This document shows positions 5,087-6,743 of a DNA stretch of 6,743 bases, piece by piece. Under the pieces are notes generated by a model that worked only from the letters and a program-made list of their open reading frames with translations, had not been told where the DNA came from and ran no database searches. The stretch lies in the NCBI GenBank assembly GCA_038319625.1, contig JBBQDK010000143.1, forward strand, positions 1 to 6,743, given 5' to 3'. Position 1 is the stretch's first letter; the number at the start of each line of letters is the position of its first letter. This DNA is from JBBQDK01 sp038319625 (GTDB lineage: Bacteria > Pseudomonadota > Gammaproteobacteria > JBBQDK01). Position numbers and translations under genes: made by a program.

Positions 5087-6743
5087 TCAGTTGAATATGC
5101 CGAAGGTCTTGCTGTGGCGTGCGTGGTGTTTTTCAAGCGTATCGAGAAGATCCTTACGGCCCGAATTCCTGGCAATACTCAGCGCGGTCTCGCGCTTCTT
5201 GTTGCGCAGATTGCTGTCGGCATCGGCATCGAGCAGGGTCTGTATCGCAGCTATATGGCCGCGCCGTACAGCGAATATCAGTGCGGAATTACCCAACGTA
5301 TTGCGGCTGTCGACGGCCGCGCCGCCCGCCAGCAGCGCTGCGAGAATTTCCGCATGGCCTTGGTCGGCGCCCAGCATCAGTGCGGTATTGCCCTGCGAAC
5401 TTGCGGCGTCGACATCGGCATGCGCGGACAGCAGGATATTCACAGCATCGATATCGCCACGCCAGGCGGCGCGCGCCAAGGCGCTTTGGCCATCTTTGTC
5501 ACGGCTGTTCACTGCGGCGCCGGCTGCGACGAGTACGCGCAACACGGCGGTCCGGCCATTATCCGCTGCCAGCCACACGGCGTCGTGCCCCTCGCCATCG
5601 GCGAGGGTGCTGTTTGCGCCGTGCCCAAGCAGGGCGCGTATGCTACCGACGGCTCCGCCACGTGCCGCGTACAATAAGGCGGACATTCGTCCAGCTGCGC
5701 GCGCATCGACAGCGGCGCCGCCGGCAATCAATGCGGTGACAGCGGCGTCGTGGCCGCTCCGTGCCGCTTCTATCAGTGCCGTTGTTCCGTCACGTTGCCG
5801 CGCATTCACATCGACGCCGTGTCCGATCAGGGCCGACAAGGTGCTGCTCTGGCCTTCCCGGGCAGCGAGCATCAGTGCCGTGGTGCCATCATCGAGGGAT
5901 AATGTGGCATCAGCATCAGCATGAGCATCCAGCAGCAACTGCAGCAACATTGCATGGCCTTTTTCCGCGGCGCGCATCAGGGCCGTATGACCTTCCGGAT
6001 CACGCGCATCGAGCGAAGGATTGGCTGCGAGCAGCGCGCGCGCCACATCGGTCTGACCGCGCCAGGCCGCCACATTGAGTGCGGGCCAGTCGTGGTAAGG
6101 CTGTCCGGGGGCGATTGTCGGCGGTGTCGGCAGGCGAGTGGTGGGTTTCTCGGCAGCGTCCCGAGTCGCCGGCACTTGCGCGCCCGCCGCCAACAGGCGG
6201 CGCAGCACCGTTTTCCGGTCGCGAAGTTGGGCGAACTGCAGCGCGTTGCGCCCTTCGCGGTCGGTGGCATTGACGTCGGCATGTCCGGCAATGAGCGCCT
6301 CGACCAGCGCAAGATTACCGTTGCGTGCCGCCAGCATCAGTGCCGTAGCACCGAGTTGATCATGGGCGTTGACATCGGCACCCGCGCTGATCAGGCGCGT
6401 ACCGGTCGCGGTCTGGTCGAGGTCGGCGGCTTCCATGAGCAGCGTTCTACCACCGCCGTTGCGGGTATCGGCAGCAGCGCCGTGCCGTAGCAGTGCATCG
6501 AGTTGCGTCACGTCGCCGCGCCGTACCGCCGACCACAATGATTCGGCATCCGGCGTTGCCGCAGCGGGTGCCGCTTGCAGTGCCGCAAGCTTGCTGCGCG
6601 CCATGGCCACGTCCTGTGCGGCGGCCAGCTCCAGCCAATGACGTCCCTGTGCCGGATCGGCTGTGGTGCCCCAGCCATTCAGATACAGCATGCCGAGATT
6701 GTATTGTGCCTGTGCATGCCCTTGCGCGGCGGCCTTGCCTAAC
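5087..6743 (-). CDS. Sel1-repeat and ankyrin-repeat protein (5' partial, 551 residues visible)
   Basis: The frame is open to the right edge, so the start lies outside the window. The ATG at 6691 is internal, because the residues before it (LGKAAAQGHAQAQYNLG) complete a Sel1 repeat that continues with MLYLNGWGTT and HWLELAAAQ. After a short Ala/Pro-rich linker come about 14 ankyrin repeats of the type TALMLAARNGNLALVEALIAGHADVNA (coded by about 5126-6547). A Pro/Thr-rich break (about 6089-6172, TRLPTPPTIAPG) divides them into a block of four and a block of ten. The protein ends in a short basic tail (KHHARHSKTFGIFN). Both repeat types form alpha-solenoids that bind other proteins; no catalytic domain is visible. 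Any signal peptide or further Sel1 repeats would be in the missing part. It is the first of three genes in the same direction, 167 bases before the metallopeptidase, and may scaffold or regulate that pair, which is inference only. Confidence 0.9.
   Translation of the reverse strand, partial: LGKAAAQGHAQAQYNLGMLYLNGWGTTADPAQGRHWLELAAAQDVAMARSKLAALQAAPAAATPDAESLWSAVRRGDVTQLDALLRHGAAADTRNGGGRTLLMEAADLDQTATGTRLISAGADVNAHDQLGATALMLAARNGNLALVEALIAGHADVNATDREGRNALQFAQLRDRKTVLRRLLAAGAQVPATRDAAEKPTTRLPTPPTIAPGQPYHDWPALNVAAWRGQTDVARALLAANPSLDARDPEGHTALMRAAEKGHAMLLQLLLDAHADADATLSLDDGTTALMLAAREGQSSTLSALIGHGVDVNARQRDGTTALIEAARSGHDAAVTALIAGGAAVDARAAGRMSALLYAARGGAVGSIRALLGHGANSTLADGEGHDAVWLAADNGRTAVLRVLVAAGAAVNSRDKDGQSALARAAWRGDIDAVNILLSAHADVDAASSQGNTALMLGADQGHAEILAALLAGGAAVDSRNTLGNSALIFAVRRGHIAAIQTLLDADADSNLRNKKRETALSIARNSGRKDLLDTLEKHHARHSKTFGIFN
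5126..6547 (-). repeat. Tandem ankyrin-coding repeat (about 14 units of about 99 bases)
   Basis: The units share short DNA segments where they encode TALM, seen on the plus strand as ATCAGTGC followed by G or C. Examples lie near 5374, 5871 and 6335, each preceded by AGC. Spacing follows multiples of about 99 bases, as expected of a 33-residue repeat. Elsewhere the units have diverged, so the array is old and not freshly expanded. Confidence 0.8.

Noticed and set aside
5081..5924. Long plus-strand frames opposite the ankyrin gene (198-277 codons)
   Set aside because: They mirror the high-GC, repetitive codon pattern of the ankyrin gene, have Arg/Ala/Ser-rich low-complexity products and no ribosome binding sites. 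The minus strand has a clear repeat protein.
1..6743. CRISPR array, tRNA, rRNA, insertion sequence
   Set aside because: No regularly spaced short repeats with unique spacers, no cloverleaf-like segment, and no transposase or terminal inverted repeats were found. The only regular DNA repetition is the ankyrin-coding region.

Overview
The window looks like chromosomal DNA of a proteobacterium, most likely an aquatic gamma- or betaproteobacterium that makes exopolysaccharide. Two plus-strand genes encode Sec-exported proteins ending in the tripartite PEP-CTERM signal (VPLPA-type motif, hydrophobic helix, short Arg/Lys tail), which is typical of Gram-negative bacteria with an exosortase. No exosortase is present here, and the species cannot be named from this sequence.

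Left half, plus strand (1-2720): the last 24 codons of an unidentified gene and a Rho-independent terminator; a 72-residue conserved-looking small protein (390-608); a first PEP-CTERM protein (711-1400); a 402-base non-coding stretch with several hairpins; a second PEP-CTERM protein (1803-2660) with a strong terminator behind it. An imperfect repeat about 70 bases long lies on both sides of the second PEP-CTERM gene (1598-1666 and 2797-2865, 50 of 69 positions identical without gaps). A more degenerate relative lies near 198-231. The repeats therefore punctuate the PEP-CTERM units.

Right half, minus strand (2932 to the right edge): three genes in one direction, visibly richer in GC. In transcription order they are a large Sel1-repeat plus ankyrin-repeat protein that runs off the window (5087 to 6743), a putative zinc metallopeptidase with HETGH and a downstream HPHEDWAETF motif (3942-4919), and an ATP-grasp ligase of the D-alanine-D-alanine-ligase superfamily (2932-3945). 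The last two overlap by four bases (ATGA), so they are probably translationally coupled and act together. A ligase that makes a peptide-like bond paired with a hydrolase suggests a small peptide-modification or peptide-metabolite system, but the substrate cannot be read from the sequence.

The two halves converge on the terminator at 2685-2718. The points most worth a second look are the repeat family around the PEP-CTERM genes, the ligase-peptidase pair, and the unusual start of the peptidase, whose frame stays open for 28 codons upstream but offers no ATG, GTG or TTG there.
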